From: Oscillospiraceae bacterium | Lineage (GTDB): Bacteria > Bacillota > Clostridia > Oscillospirales > Oscillospiraceae | Direction of reading: 5' to 3' | NCBI GenBank assembly: GCA_031288675.1 | Contig: JAITQY010000043.1 | Coordinates: 1-17,050 of the forward strand | Length of the DNA: 17,050 nt | In this document: positions 1-6,841 of the stretch, in pieces | Layout of the letters: each line of letters begins with the position of its first letter | Position numbering within the stretch: position 1 is the stretch's first letter | Program-made: the position numbers and the translations under genes | The notes under the pieces: generated by a model | What the model was told of the DNA's origin: nothing | Databases searched by the model: none | The model's input: the letters and a program-made list of their open reading frames with translations, nothing else

Positions 1-525
1 TCCCTCTATTCGCTCAACAAACACCGCCGCTCTGCCCTGAATGCCATATGCTCCGGCTTTGTCGAGAGGTTCGCCGGTTGCGATATACTCATCAATTTCC
101 GCTTCGGTAAGTTTACGAAAGTGAACGTCCGTCGCTTCCGTGCCGGAGAGTTCCTTTCTGCCTCGTATAACGGCAATGCCGGTGTAAACTGTGTGTACGC
201 CTCCGGATAGCGCGGAAAGCATCCGTTTAGCGTCATGTTTGTTATATGGTTTCCCGAAAATTTCTCCGTTTTTTACAACGACCGTATCCGCCGCAATTAT
301 AACGGCATTCGCGTAAGATTTACCGGCTATCTCACGGGCTTTTGCAAGGGCGACTTCCCTAACCGCCTCTTTGGGAGTGATGGAATCAGAAAGCGCAGGT
401 TCTGAATTAGCAGGCGCAACCGTGAATTCTATTCCGATTTGAGTAAGAAGTTCCAGACGGCGCGGAGAAGCGGACGCGAGGACAATCCTAATACCGTTAG
501 GATGCGTTTCAGTCTGCCTGTACAT
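1..525 (-). CDS. maf: Maf-family nucleotide pyrophosphatase, 3' end cut by window edge
   Basis: Maf/YhdE proteins are cytosolic house-cleaning pyrophosphatases that hydrolyse non-canonical or excess nucleoside triphosphates and are linked to septation control. I translated this frame by hand on the minus strand: it is open for 175 codons from an ATG at 525 and runs off the left edge. Visible family motifs are LASASPRR (residues 16-23), IIAADTVV with the likely catalytic Asp80, FGKP (90-93 region into 102), LSGGVHTVYTG (about 106-116) and DKAGAYGIQG (155-164). The family is usually about 190-200 residues, so roughly 20 residues are missing. The start is supported by AAGGAG about 11 nt upstream, inside the U32 gene; no start codon lies nearer to the conserved LASASPRR segment. 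It overlaps the U32-like gene by 97 nt in another frame, so the two are probably cotranscribed and translationally coupled. Confidence 0.93.
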   Translation of the reverse strand, partial: MYRQTETHPNGIRIVLASASPRRLELLTQIGIEFTVAPANSEPALSDSITPKEAVREVALAKAREIAGKSYANAVIIAADTVVVKNGEIFGKPYNKHDAKRMLSALSGGVHTVYTGIAVIRGRKELSGTEATDVHFRKLTEAEIDEYIATGEPLDKAGAYGIQGRAAVFVERIEG

Positions 526-1802
526 TCGCGTTCAGTCTCCTTATCAAAGCTTGTTCGCAGCCAAGTAATGCCATAACGGCTTTTGCGTATATCATCGTGG
601 TACCGTACCTCTATAGGCAGGTATTTGAACATCTCCGCTATTTCATGGTGCGGAGTATCTTCAGATATACAGGCGGATTCAAATCCAAGCTCCCTGAGTA
701 GCTGCAAGGTTTGGGAGTTACGCACTTCTATTCCAAAGTCCGCGCGAAGTTTGAAGCCCGCCTTTAACGCGGGAGCAATATGCCCGGCGTCGCTTATCAG
801 CAGAGTGTATATGTCAAGCGGCTTGAGCTGCTCTAACGCAGTGAAATCATATTCACCGGCGGGGATCGCGGCACAGATACGCGTTTTTCCGTTTTGCGCA
901 AATGCGGCTATCTTCTGAGGGTCAGCGAGTATCACGTCAACAGGTATGTACAGGATCAGCGGAGCAAGCTTGATAAGAGCGTGCGTCAGAAGCTCAGGAT
1001 TGGTAACACTGACGCTGATTTGCGGACGGCGTTTGGGTTCCTCCGGCTTTACAGACGGCGGTAAGAACTCTCCGCCGCGATAGCGCGGCTTGGGCGAATG
1101 CTCTTCTGCCGGACGAATCTCGCCGCTGAGCAGGGCGGCTCGAATAGCCGTAAGGGGAAGTTTTCCGTTGAGGTTCTTTATTTCCGATGCGCGGATATTA
1201 CGGCGTTCGCGGATAGCAACGGAGAAATACTCTGTAACGAGCGCGGTGTTTTCTTCCTGTCCGGTGTTTTCTACACGCGGAAGCAGGACGGCTCTGCCGC
1301 TGTCATATAACGCAGGCAGAATTTTAACGAGCGCGGCTTCCGGCTTGTCCGCAATGATGACGTCTATAGGAGAATTGTTTACAATGCGTTCCAGTTCATA
1401 ACCGCCTATGCCGGAACTTATGAACGCTCCGCAGAAACCGAGTTCCGCCAGCGCCTGAGTTCCGCCGCAACTGCTTACAGTAAGACGGGAACCGGCAATC
1501 ACCGGAATATCCGGCAAAATTTTGCGTACCGCGGAATACACGCCTAAATCGCCGAGAATTAATCCGTCTGCTCCGCACCGCGCGGAGACCGCCGCAAGCT
1601 TTAACACGTCAGTCAGATGGTTGTCCGCAATCGCGCCGTCAAGCTCCGTAAAAAGCTTCACGCCGCGCGCGCGCGCGTATTCCGTTTCTTCCGCAAGGAT
1701 TCGCGAACGCGTAGGCAGCATAGGTACGGCAACGAAATCCGCGCCGCGCTGCACCGCCGCGCTCACTGTCTGAATATTCTCCGCACGAACCATTAGCCGC
1801 AT
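429..1802 (-). CDS. Degenerate peptidase U32-like protein (two U32-type half modules)
   Basis: This 457-residue protein resembles U32 family proteins, which are TIM-barrel-like proteins annotated as collagenase-like peptidases but often involved in RNA or cofactor modification. Residues 78-140 (ADGLILGDLGVYSAVRKI, then IPVIAGSRLTVSS, LAELGFCGAFISSG, YELERI) follow the U32 pattern of strand, dead-end name of a source, and LxELG repeats. A second similar module lies at about 255-410 (IYTLLISDAGH, LRADFGIEVRNSQTL, LLRELGFESACIS). The usual N-terminal ELLAPAG-type opening and the FVHGALC/YSGRC cysteine block are not visible, so it may lack the canonical active site. The ATG at 1802 has AAGGAG about 12 nt upstream, longer than ideal. 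A promoter lies immediately upstream, and maf overlaps its 3' end. I am confident of the family relationship, not of any activity. Confidence 0.75.
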   Translation of the reverse strand: MRLMVRAENIQTVSAAVQRGADFVAVPMLPTRSRILAEETEYARARGVKLFTELDGAIADNHLTDVLKLAAVSARCGADGLILGDLGVYSAVRKILPDIPVIAGSRLTVSSCGGTQALAELGFCGAFISSGIGGYELERIVNNSPIDVIIADKPEAALVKILPALYDSGRAVLLPRVENTGQEENTALVTEYFSVAIRERRNIRASEIKNLNGKLPLTAIRAALLSGEIRPAEEHSPKPRYRGGEFLPPSVKPEEPKRRPQISVSVTNPELLTHALIKLAPLILYIPVDVILADPQKIAAFAQNGKTRICAAIPAGEYDFTALEQLKPLDIYTLLISDAGHIAPALKAGFKLRADFGIEVRNSQTLQLLRELGFESACISEDTPHHEIAEMFKYLPIEVRYHDDIRKSRYGITWLRTSFDKETERECTGRLKRILTVLGLSSRPLLRAVWNFLLKSE

Positions 1803-1834
1803 TACCGCATTTAACTCCTTAACTTTGTCAAACT

Positions 1835-1863
1835 ATCTTACCACCGAATTAGGCGGTTGTCAA
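1835..1863 (-). promoter_or_regulatory. Promoter of the U32-like/maf genes
   Basis: On the minus strand TTGACA (1863-1858) is followed after 17 bp by TAAGAT (1840-1835), with TGG just before the -10 giving an extended -10. It sits about 33 nt before the U32 start. The -10 has two mismatches to consensus, so it is weaker than the repeat-borne promoter about 150 bp further upstream. Confidence 0.6.
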
Positions 1864-1890
1864 ACAGTTTGTTGGAACGAGGTAGGCGAG

Positions 1891-2055
1891 TTAGTCATTA
1901 GTCAACAGTCGTAAGTCGGCAGTGGACGAGAGATGCGCCCTACGGGGGACGTTAATCATTAAATATTAGTCATTAACCATTACGCAAGTATTATAGCACA
2001 AAGATTCTGATTTGTCAAGAGATAAATTTTGTGTAATCGTAAATAATTTGTGAAC
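1891..2055. repeat. Interspersed mosaic repeat, copy A
   Basis: This stretch has three recognisable parts. First, an AGTCGTAAGTCGGCAGTGGAC-like purine-rich module (about 1900-1930). Second, heptad-like TTAATCATTAAATATTAGTC sequence (1951-1980). Third, a block containing the minus-strand promoter (1990-2018), followed by a GTGTAATCGTAAATAATTTG tail. The 105-bp core 1951-2055 aligns without gaps to 11200-11304 (93/105 identical by hand count), and its first 71 bases align to 16980-17050 (64/71). No ORF, transposase or clear terminal inverted repeat is visible. From 2056 to about 2216 I see nothing identifiable. Confidence 0.85.
1990..2018 (-). promoter_or_regulatory. Repeat-borne consensus promoter, copy A
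   Basis: Minus-strand TTGACA (2018-2013), 17 bp spacer, TATAAT (1995-1990), with TGC before the -10 (extended -10). It points toward the U32-like and maf genes, starting about 190 nt before the U32 start, so it could serve as their main promoter. Confidence 0.75.
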
Positions 2056-2216
2056 GATGTAAAAAGGTCTTTGATCATCACAGTGAGAACAATGGAATCT
2101 GCCTCAAAGGCTTGCGCGTTGAGCCGGCTGCATGAAGTTTTACGCTTTGCTATGTGAAGAATATAAACGAACTGTGTTTGGTTGTACGATTTTGACGGTA
2201 AATTTTGATTTCGCTA

Positions 2217-2245
2217 TTGACTTATTTTGACAGCTGTGTTATTAT
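2217..2245 (+). promoter_or_regulatory. Promoter of the ABC exporter/lgt genes
   Basis: TTGACT (2217-2222), 17 bp spacer, TATTAT (2240-2245), with TGT before the -10. It lies about 65 nt before the proposed TTG start, leaving a leader long enough to hold the hairpin at 2284-2313. A second TTGACA at 2227 does not have a suitably spaced -10. Confidence 0.65.
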
Positions 2246-2283
2246 AGGGGTCAAGAGGAATTCGCGAACCGGGAGGGATAATA

Positions 2284-2313
2284 GCAACCGTACGGCATAA
2301 GGCGTCCGGTTGC
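2284..2313 (+). promoter_or_regulatory. Hairpin containing the exporter start codon
   Basis: GCAACCG (2284-2290) pairs perfectly with CGGTTGC (2307-2313). The 3' arm contains the proposed TTG start (2310-2312), and the loop contains AAGG (2299-2302), the only plausible ribosome binding site. Inside the loop ACG (2292-2294) could also pair with CGT (2303-2305). This may repress initiation; that role is inference. Confidence 0.45.
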
Positions 2314-4097
2314 AGTATGATTTTATGCAGAGAAATAAATACGATATTGACGAAACCTTAGAAAGTCCTTTTAGCCTGAAGCACCTGAAGCGCAGTTTTA
2401 TATACATAAAGCGCCACGGCAAAAAACTTCTGCTTGCTATGGCTGCCAGTATGCTTGCCAGCGTACTTCAGCTTAGCGTTCCGCAGATGCTTCAGTATGC
2501 CGTGGATGACGTTGTACCCGCCAAGGACTATAGGATGCTTATACTGCTGACTATCGGAACGGCTGTCGCTATTACCGGCAGTTTGTTTCTTGCGCGGTAC
2601 CGCATGTGGACGACGACTAAGGTCGGGCAGGATATTATATATGAAATTCGCGACGATTTGTTCCGGCATATGCAGAAGCTGCCGTTCACATACTACGATA
2701 ATCGTCCGCACGGGAAGATACTTATCCGTGTAGTTCAGTATGTTAACAGCGTTAGTAATATGCTGTCAAACGGCGTAATCGACTTCTTCCTGGAGTTTTT
2801 GAACCTGATTTTGATAGTCATTTTTATGCTTATAACCAACGCTACCCTGACATTAGTGGTTATATCGGGACTTCCGATATTCTTTGTGATAATGTTCTCA
2901 ATTAAACCGGCGCAGCGCAGAGCATGGCAGCGCGTCAGTAATAAGAACAGCAACCTTAACAGCTATGCTCAGGAATCCATAAACGGAATGCGCATTACGC
3001 AAATTTTTGCCCGCGAACAAAAGAACGAAGATATTTTCAGCCGGCTTGCGACGCTTGCACGTAAGGCGCACTTCAAGGCGGGGCTTATAGCTAACCTCGT
3101 TAACCCTGCTGTAGAGAATATCTCACAGATTATTTTCAGCGCGATGTATTTGGTAGGAGTGCTGTGGAATCCCGGTATGGCGTCGTTCGGAACCCTGCTT
3201 GCGATGGGCAACTATTCGTGGCGGTTCTGGCAGCCGATAAACCGGCTGTCGCAAATCTACAACGAGTTTATGAATACGATTGCGTATCTTGAGCGTATAT
3301 TTGAGACAATGGATGAGAAAGTTCTTATTGACGATGCGGAGAACGCATATGACATTCCGCAAATCAGGGGAGAAGTTCGGTTTGAGAACGTCACGTTCGG
3401 CTATGACGATAAGACGCAGGTGCTGAAAAACCTCAGTTTTACGGTATCGGAAGGCGAGAGCATCGCGCTTGTCGGTCCGACCGGTGCCGGTAAGACCACA
3501 ATAGTTAACCTGCTGTCTCGGTTCTATGATGTTACCGGAGGCAAAATCACCATCGACGGGAACGACGTACGTAAGGTCACGCTTCACAGTTTGCGAAGTC
3601 AGATGGGTATAATGCTTCAGGACAGCTTTATATTCAGCGGAACTATCGCGGACAATATCCGCTACGGCAAGCTTACGGCAACGCAGGACGAAATTCAATC
3701 GGCGTGCGCGGTTGTGAAAGCGGACGAGTTTATCTCAAAAGCGGAGAACGGCTATGACACGGAAATAAAGGAGCACGGCGGAAATCTCTCGCAGGGGCAG
3801 AAACAGCTTATCGCATTTGCGCGTACGATAATCAGCGACCCGCGGATACTTATTCTTGACGAAGCTACTTCGGCAATCGACACTAAGACAGAAGCATATG
3901 TTCAGGCGGGAATTAAATATCTGCTCGGCGGAAGAACCTCGTTTATCATAGCGCACAGGCTAAGTACTATCAGAGAATGTGACCGCATAATGTACGTCAA
4001 AGACGGAGGAATCTCCGAACAGGGTACGCACGAAGACCTTATGGCTCTAAAGGGAGATTACTATAATCTGTATACATCGCAGCTGCAAGACCTTTAG
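2310..4097 (+). CDS. ABC exporter half-transporter (ABCB/MdlB type), TMD fused to NBD
   Basis: This 595-residue protein has the length and order of bacterial half-transporters that dimerise in the membrane and export lipids, drugs or peptides. The N-terminal part (about 35-320) holds the six-helix transmembrane domain, with hydrophobic runs near 40-60, 78-95, 160-195 and 270-300. The C-terminal nucleotide-binding domain carries Walker A GPTGAGKTT (389-397), signature LSQGQ (493-497), Walker B ILILDEA with D517 and E518, and the switch histidine H549 in IIAHRLS. All catalytic residues are present. The start is TTG at 2310 with a weak AAGG 7 nt upstream; ATG at 2325 is an alternative with no visible ribosome binding site. 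Lgt follows after 67 nt with no separate promoter that I can see. Clostridia often carry two such genes in tandem; here there is only one, so a homodimer is likely. The substrate cannot be inferred. Confidence 0.93.
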   Translation: MQYDFMQRNKYDIDETLESPFSLKHLKRSFIYIKRHGKKLLLAMAASMLASVLQLSVPQMLQYAVDDVVPAKDYRMLILLTIGTAVAITGSLFLARYRMWTTTKVGQDIIYEIRDDLFRHMQKLPFTYYDNRPHGKILIRVVQYVNSVSNMLSNGVIDFFLEFLNLILIVIFMLITNATLTLVVISGLPIFFVIMFSIKPAQRRAWQRVSNKNSNLNSYAQESINGMRITQIFAREQKNEDIFSRLATLARKAHFKAGLIANLVNPAVENISQIIFSAMYLVGVLWNPGMASFGTLLAMGNYSWRFWQPINRLSQIYNEFMNTIAYLERIFETMDEKVLIDDAENAYDIPQIRGEVRFENVTFGYDDKTQVLKNLSFTVSEGESIALVGPTGAGKTTIVNLLSRFYDVTGGKITIDGNDVRKVTLHSLRSQMGIMLQDSFIFSGTIADNIRYGKLTATQDEIQSACAVVKADEFISKAENGYDTEIKEHGGNLSQGQKQLIAFARTIISDPRILILDEATSAIDTKTEAYVQAGIKYLLGGRTSFIIAHRLSTIRECDRIMYVKDGGISEQGTHEDLMALKGDYYNLYTSQLQDL

Positions 4098-4144
4098 AGC
4101 GTCAAATACTCACTTACTTTTCACCTTTGATTAATATTATTATC

Positions 4145-4163
4145 TGACAAACGGAGGTTGTCA
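4145..4163 (+). promoter_or_regulatory. Hairpin presenting the lgt ribosome binding site
   Basis: TGACAA (4145-4150) and TTGTCA (4158-4163) are perfect complements around a 7-nt loop whose last five bases are GGAGG (4153-4157), the lgt ribosome binding site. The ATG follows one base after the stem. The stem is short, so the effect on translation is uncertain. Confidence 0.4.
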
Positions 4164-4164
4164 A

Positions 4165-5118
4165 ATGACCCCTGATATTATTTTTGATTTTGGATCTACC
4201 CGGCTGACATTTGATTTCCCGCGGGGAATTGAGCTTTTCGGGTGGACGTTTTACTGGTATGGAGCAATCATTGCGGTCGGGTTTCTTGTTGCGATGATTT
4301 ACGCCTACCGGCGCAAAGAAACGTTCGGGATACGCGACGACAGCATTACGGATATGGCGCTGTTCGCCGTGCCGTGCGCGATAATCGGCGCGCGAGTTTA
4401 TTATATGATTTTCAGCGAAGAAAGCTGGACGTTTATAACCGCTTTGCAAATCTGGAACGGAGGGCTGGCGATTTACGGCGGCGTGATAGGCGGGTTTATA
4501 GGCACGATGCTGTTCAGTCTGTATATGCGGCATAAGCTGAAAAGAAAAGAATACGGCGCTGTCAAATTCAAAATTTCGCCGTATATGGACATTGGAGCTT
4601 TGGGGCTGCTTATCGGGCAGACTGTAGGGCGCTGGGGGAACTTCGCTAACCGCGAAGCCTACGGCTCTGAAACTAATCTTCCGTGGGCTATGGGATTAAG
4701 CTTTGATACCGGAATTATTTGGGTTCACCCGACTTTTCTTTATGAAAGCCTGTGGAATTTGATTGGATTGATTTGGATGCACATTTACAGCAAGCGGAGA
4801 AAGTTCGACGGGGAAATTTTCTCGCTGTATCTGGGTTGGTACGGTATAGGAAGATTCTTTGTCGAAGCGCTTCGCACGGATAGCCTGTACTTGTTTAATA
4901 CCGGACTCAGAGTTTCGCAAATCGTTGCGATAATTTGCGTAGCTGTTTCAGTTGCGGTAATCATCTATAACAGGCTGATAAGGAAGCGCCTGCCGTCAGA
5001 TTTATATGTCAATCAAACTCTGTTGGCAAATATCGTACCGCCGAACGACGAAACTGAACTTGACTATGAGTTTGAGGCGGTGCTTGAGGAGATAAAAAGG
5101 GACAATGAAAGTCTTTGA
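4165..5118 (+). CDS. lgt: Prolipoprotein diacylglyceryl transferase
   Basis: Lgt transfers a diacylglyceryl group from phosphatidylglycerol to the lipobox cysteine of prolipoproteins at the outer face of the cytoplasmic membrane, the first step of lipoprotein maturation. The 317-residue product shows several membrane segments and the family landmarks: ARVYYMIF (76-83), WNGGLAIYGGVIGG (97-110), the signature GRWGNFANREAYG (155-167), HPTFLYES (188-195) and YGIGRFFVEALRTDS (226-240). In the GGLxxHGG segment this protein has Tyr instead of His, as I recall for several Firmicute homologues. After the last membrane segment (about 251-268) comes an acidic tail of about 45 residues, making it somewhat longer than the usual 260-290. 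The TrpX-type lipoprotein encoded here, with its LAAC lipobox, would be a substrate. The start is ATG 4165 with GGAGG 7 nt upstream. Confidence 0.96.
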   Translation: MTPDIIFDFGSTRLTFDFPRGIELFGWTFYWYGAIIAVGFLVAMIYAYRRKETFGIRDDSITDMALFAVPCAIIGARVYYMIFSEESWTFITALQIWNGGLAIYGGVIGGFIGTMLFSLYMRHKLKRKEYGAVKFKISPYMDIGALGLLIGQTVGRWGNFANREAYGSETNLPWAMGLSFDTGIIWVHPTFLYESLWNLIGLIWMHIYSKRRKFDGEIFSLYLGWYGIGRFFVEALRTDSLYLFNTGLRVSQIVAIICVAVSVAVIIYNRLIRKRLPSDLYVNQTLLANIVPPNDETELDYEFEAVLEEIKRDNESL

Positions 5119-5145
5119 GCTTACAAGGCTATCCTGAAAAAAGGC

Positions 5146-5173
5146 TTGACATCAGGTGAAATCGTGGTACAAT
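5146..5173 (+). promoter_or_regulatory. Promoter of the SDR gene
   Basis: TTGACA (5146-5151), 16 bp spacer, TACAAT (5168-5173), with TGG before the -10. It lies just downstream of the lgt stop, and the SDR start follows at 5206 with GGAGGA at 5196-5201. Confidence 0.7.
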
Positions 5174-5205
5174 AAATTCAAAATAAATTTTATTCGGAGG
5201 ACGCT

Positions 5206-6228
5206 ATGACAGATTTCAAAAATAAGATCGTCCTGATTACAGGCGGAGCAAGCGGAGCCGGACGCGGTCAGGCGGAGGTTTTTACCGAAGCCGGCGCTAA
5301 GGTCATTATTGCGGACGTTAATCAGGCGCGTATTGACGAGGTAGTGGCAACCGGAGCTGCGGTGGAGGGCGTTAAGCTTGACGTTCGTGACCGTGAGGGC
5401 TGGGCAAAACTTGCGGATGACATTGAGAAGAAGTACGGCGAGACACTTGATTTGCTGGTTCTTACCGCTGGCGTTAACGCGTTCGGACCTGCGGAGGCGA
5501 CGGATTTCAAGACATTTGACTTTATCACGGAGATAGTTTACACCGGAGTGGCCAACGGACTTATTACTTTCGTTCCGCGTATGATCAAGAAAGGCAAAGG
5601 CGGAGCCATTGCGTCTACGGTATCATGGGGCGCGTTAGGCAGCGGTGCGACGGTTGCTCCTTACTGTGCGGCGAAAGCGGCTCAGCTCAACCTGTTGGAG
5701 AGCTATTACGAAGCTCTGAAGCCGTACAATATTCACGTTACGGCGGTTTGCCCGGCAAACATTAACAGCCACATCTATGAGTCACAGTTAGAAATGATTA
5801 AAGAAAATGGTAAGAGCGGATATAACATCACTGAGGATACGGCGAAACTCCTTTCCACCATTCACGCGCACGGAATGGAACCTCGCGATCTCGCCAACTA
5901 TATGAAGAAGGCGCTTGAGGAAAAAGTATTCCTCTGCATTCCGTACAAGAGCGGTCCGGAAATGGTCGCTGAGGCTTTGGAGCGTATGCCGCTCCTTGCA
6001 AGCAAAGACGGCATTGCGGAGCTTGCGCGCCGTGCGGCTCAACCGCCTACAGCTCAGCAGCTGAAATTCATGTCAGAGCGCGAGGGTTATGACATCACTG
6101 CGCCGCGCACGGGTGAGCTTGCGAAACCGGCGGATGACGCCCCGACGCTCGACTGGGGTAAGGTCGGATTCGGCAAGGCTGCCGCTGACGTTGATTTTGT
6201 TGATCCCAGTAAGCGCCAGAACGCGTAA
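5206..6228 (+). CDS. Short-chain dehydrogenase/reductase with C-terminal extension
   Basis: The N-terminal 190 residues form a classical SDR Rossmann fold that oxidises or reduces a carbonyl/hydroxyl substrate with NAD(P). Visible elements are the dinucleotide motif TGGASGAGRG (12-21), Asp37 at the end of the second strand (favouring NAD), LDV (58-60), TAGV in place of NAG (87-90), catalytic Ser138 or Ser140, and YCAAK with Tyr153 and Lys157, then CPANINS (182-188). The tetrad Asn normally found three residues before the Gly of the NxxG segment is Val111 here (VYTG, 111-114). At 340 residues it is about 90 longer than classical SDRs; the extra C-terminus (about 255-340) is hydrophilic, Ala/Pro/Asp rich and ends without known motifs. 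It has its own promoter and a strong terminator, so it is monocistronic. The substrate is unknown. Confidence 0.9.
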   Translation: MTDFKNKIVLITGGASGAGRGQAEVFTEAGAKVIIADVNQARIDEVVATGAAVEGVKLDVRDREGWAKLADDIEKKYGETLDLLVLTAGVNAFGPAEATDFKTFDFITEIVYTGVANGLITFVPRMIKKGKGGAIASTVSWGALGSGATVAPYCAAKAAQLNLLESYYEALKPYNIHVTAVCPANINSHIYESQLEMIKENGKSGYNITEDTAKLLSTIHAHGMEPRDLANYMKKALEEKVFLCIPYKSGPEMVAEALERMPLLASKDGIAELARRAAQPPTAQQLKFMSEREGYDITAPRTGELAKPADDAPTLDWGKVGFGKAAADVDFVDPSKRQNA

Positions 6229-6246
6229 ATCTCTAATTTGGTTTTT

Positions 6247-6280
6247 AATCTCCGGACAGGTAGACTGTCCGGAGATTTTT
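6247..6280 (+). terminator. Intrinsic terminator of the SDR gene
   Basis: AATCTCCGGACAG and CTGTCCGGAGATT form a 13-bp perfect stem with a 5-nt loop (GTAGA), followed by a run of T to 6280. It begins about 18 nt after the SDR stop. A second inverted repeat, TGACGTTTA (6285-6293) with TAAACGTCA (6304-6312), follows without a T run. Confidence 0.93.
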
Positions 6281-6378
6281 CATTTGACGTTTACCGTTAC
6301 GTCTAAACGTCACGGCTGATTGTCGAGGGTATGCTTATCTTTATCTTTTGCCGGATTAAAAAACTAATGAAAAAATGC

Positions 6379-6407
6379 TTGACAACCGGACAGGTCTGTG
6401 CTATAAT
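6379..6407 (+). promoter_or_regulatory. Promoter of the tRNA-Arg gene
   Basis: TTGACA (6379-6384), 17 bp spacer, TATAAT (6402-6407), with TGC before the -10. The mature tRNA begins 19 nt after the -10, as expected for a strong stable-RNA promoter. Confidence 0.9.
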
Positions 6408-6425
6408 TTCATTTGTTGAAAATGT

Positions 6426-6502
6426 GCACCCGTAGCTCAGCTGGATAGAGTGTCTGGCTACGAACCAGAAGGTCGGGGGTTCGAATCCCTCCGGGTGTGC
6501 CA
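6426..6502 (+). tRNA. tRNA-Arg, anticodon ACG
   Basis: This 77-nt gene folds as a complete cloverleaf. The acceptor GCACCCG pairs with CGGGTGT (a G-T pair at the end), followed by discriminator G and an encoded CCA at 6500-6502. The anticodon stem TCTGG/CCAGA encloses the loop CTACGAA, giving anticodon ACG, which after A-to-I editing by TadA reads CGU, CGC and CGA. The T arm GGGGGTTCGAATCCCTC carries the invariant TTCGAAT loop. It stands alone between the SDR terminator and the TrpX-type operon. Confidence 0.98.
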
Positions 6503-6504
6503 GT

Positions 6505-6546
6505 GAGAACTCCGTAATCATTATGGTTTCTGGTGTTCTCTTTTTT
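6505..6546 (+). terminator. Terminator of the tRNA-Arg gene
   Basis: GAGAAC (6505-6510) pairs with GTTCTC (6535-6540), followed by TTTTTT (6541-6546). An inner CC/GG pair may extend the stem. It begins 2 nt after CCA. Further on, ACAGCAA (6594-6600) and TTGCTGT (6606-6612) form a second small hairpin with a weak T-rich flank; otherwise 6547-6690 shows nothing I can name. Confidence 0.85.
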
Positions 6547-6690
6547 GTATACGGTGCGATATGGCAGAAATAATGTTAATGATCAAAAAATCCACAGCAA
6601 CAGTTTTGCTGTATTTTACCGCCGCCGACCGGACATTTATTCCGTTATTATAATCTTACGCAGCAGCTGTGTAACTTTCGCTAAAAGTGC

Positions 6691-6719
6691 TTGACAAATT
6701 GAGAAAACTGTGATATAAT
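6691..6719 (+). promoter_or_regulatory. Promoter of the TrpXYZ-type operon
   Basis: TTGACA (6691-6696), 17 bp spacer, TATAAT (6714-6719), with TGA before the -10. Transcription would start near 6726, leaving a leader of about 165 nt before the lipoprotein gene. Confidence 0.88.
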
Positions 6720-6789
6720 TATTTTAACAATAAAGTTGTGAAAATACACTAAGCCTTATTCTCGGTGTTAAATACCAAACACTTAAAAG

Positions 6790-6841
6790 TCCTGTAATCA
6801 CGACGATTAAAGGATTTTTGCTTTATTGGGAACATCGTGAT
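6790..6841 (+). promoter_or_regulatory. Leader terminator with competing stem (possible attenuator)
   Basis: TCCT-G-TAATC (6790-6799) pairs with GATTA-A-AGGA (6805-6814) around a 5-nt loop, followed by TTTTTG (6815-6820): a terminator-like structure about 65 nt into the leader. ATCACGA (6797-6803), which occupies part of that stem and its loop, is also perfectly complementary to TCGTGAT (6835-6841), so the two structures exclude each other. An upstream GTGTT (6765-6769)/AACAC (6778-6782) could form a third small stem. No T-box TGGNACCRCG-like sequence is visible. The regulator, if any, is unknown. Confidence 0.5.

Noticed and set aside
6..236. 76-residue minus-strand ORF at the left edge
   Set aside because: It lies in another frame of the Maf gene, whose own frame runs off the window and shows all Maf motifs.
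1951..1985. Heptad-like TTAATGA repeats as a CRISPR or tandem-repeat array
   Set aside because: The units are short and degenerate with no spacers, and they belong to the dispersed repeat.
3123..3698. 191-residue minus-strand ORF opposite the ABC exporter
   Set aside because: It is a shadow of the exporter nucleotide-binding domain region, with no motifs of its own.
6252..6396. CCGGACAGGT shared by the SDR terminator and the tRNA promoter spacer
   Set aside because: A single 10-nt match at short distance with no further structure is probably chance.
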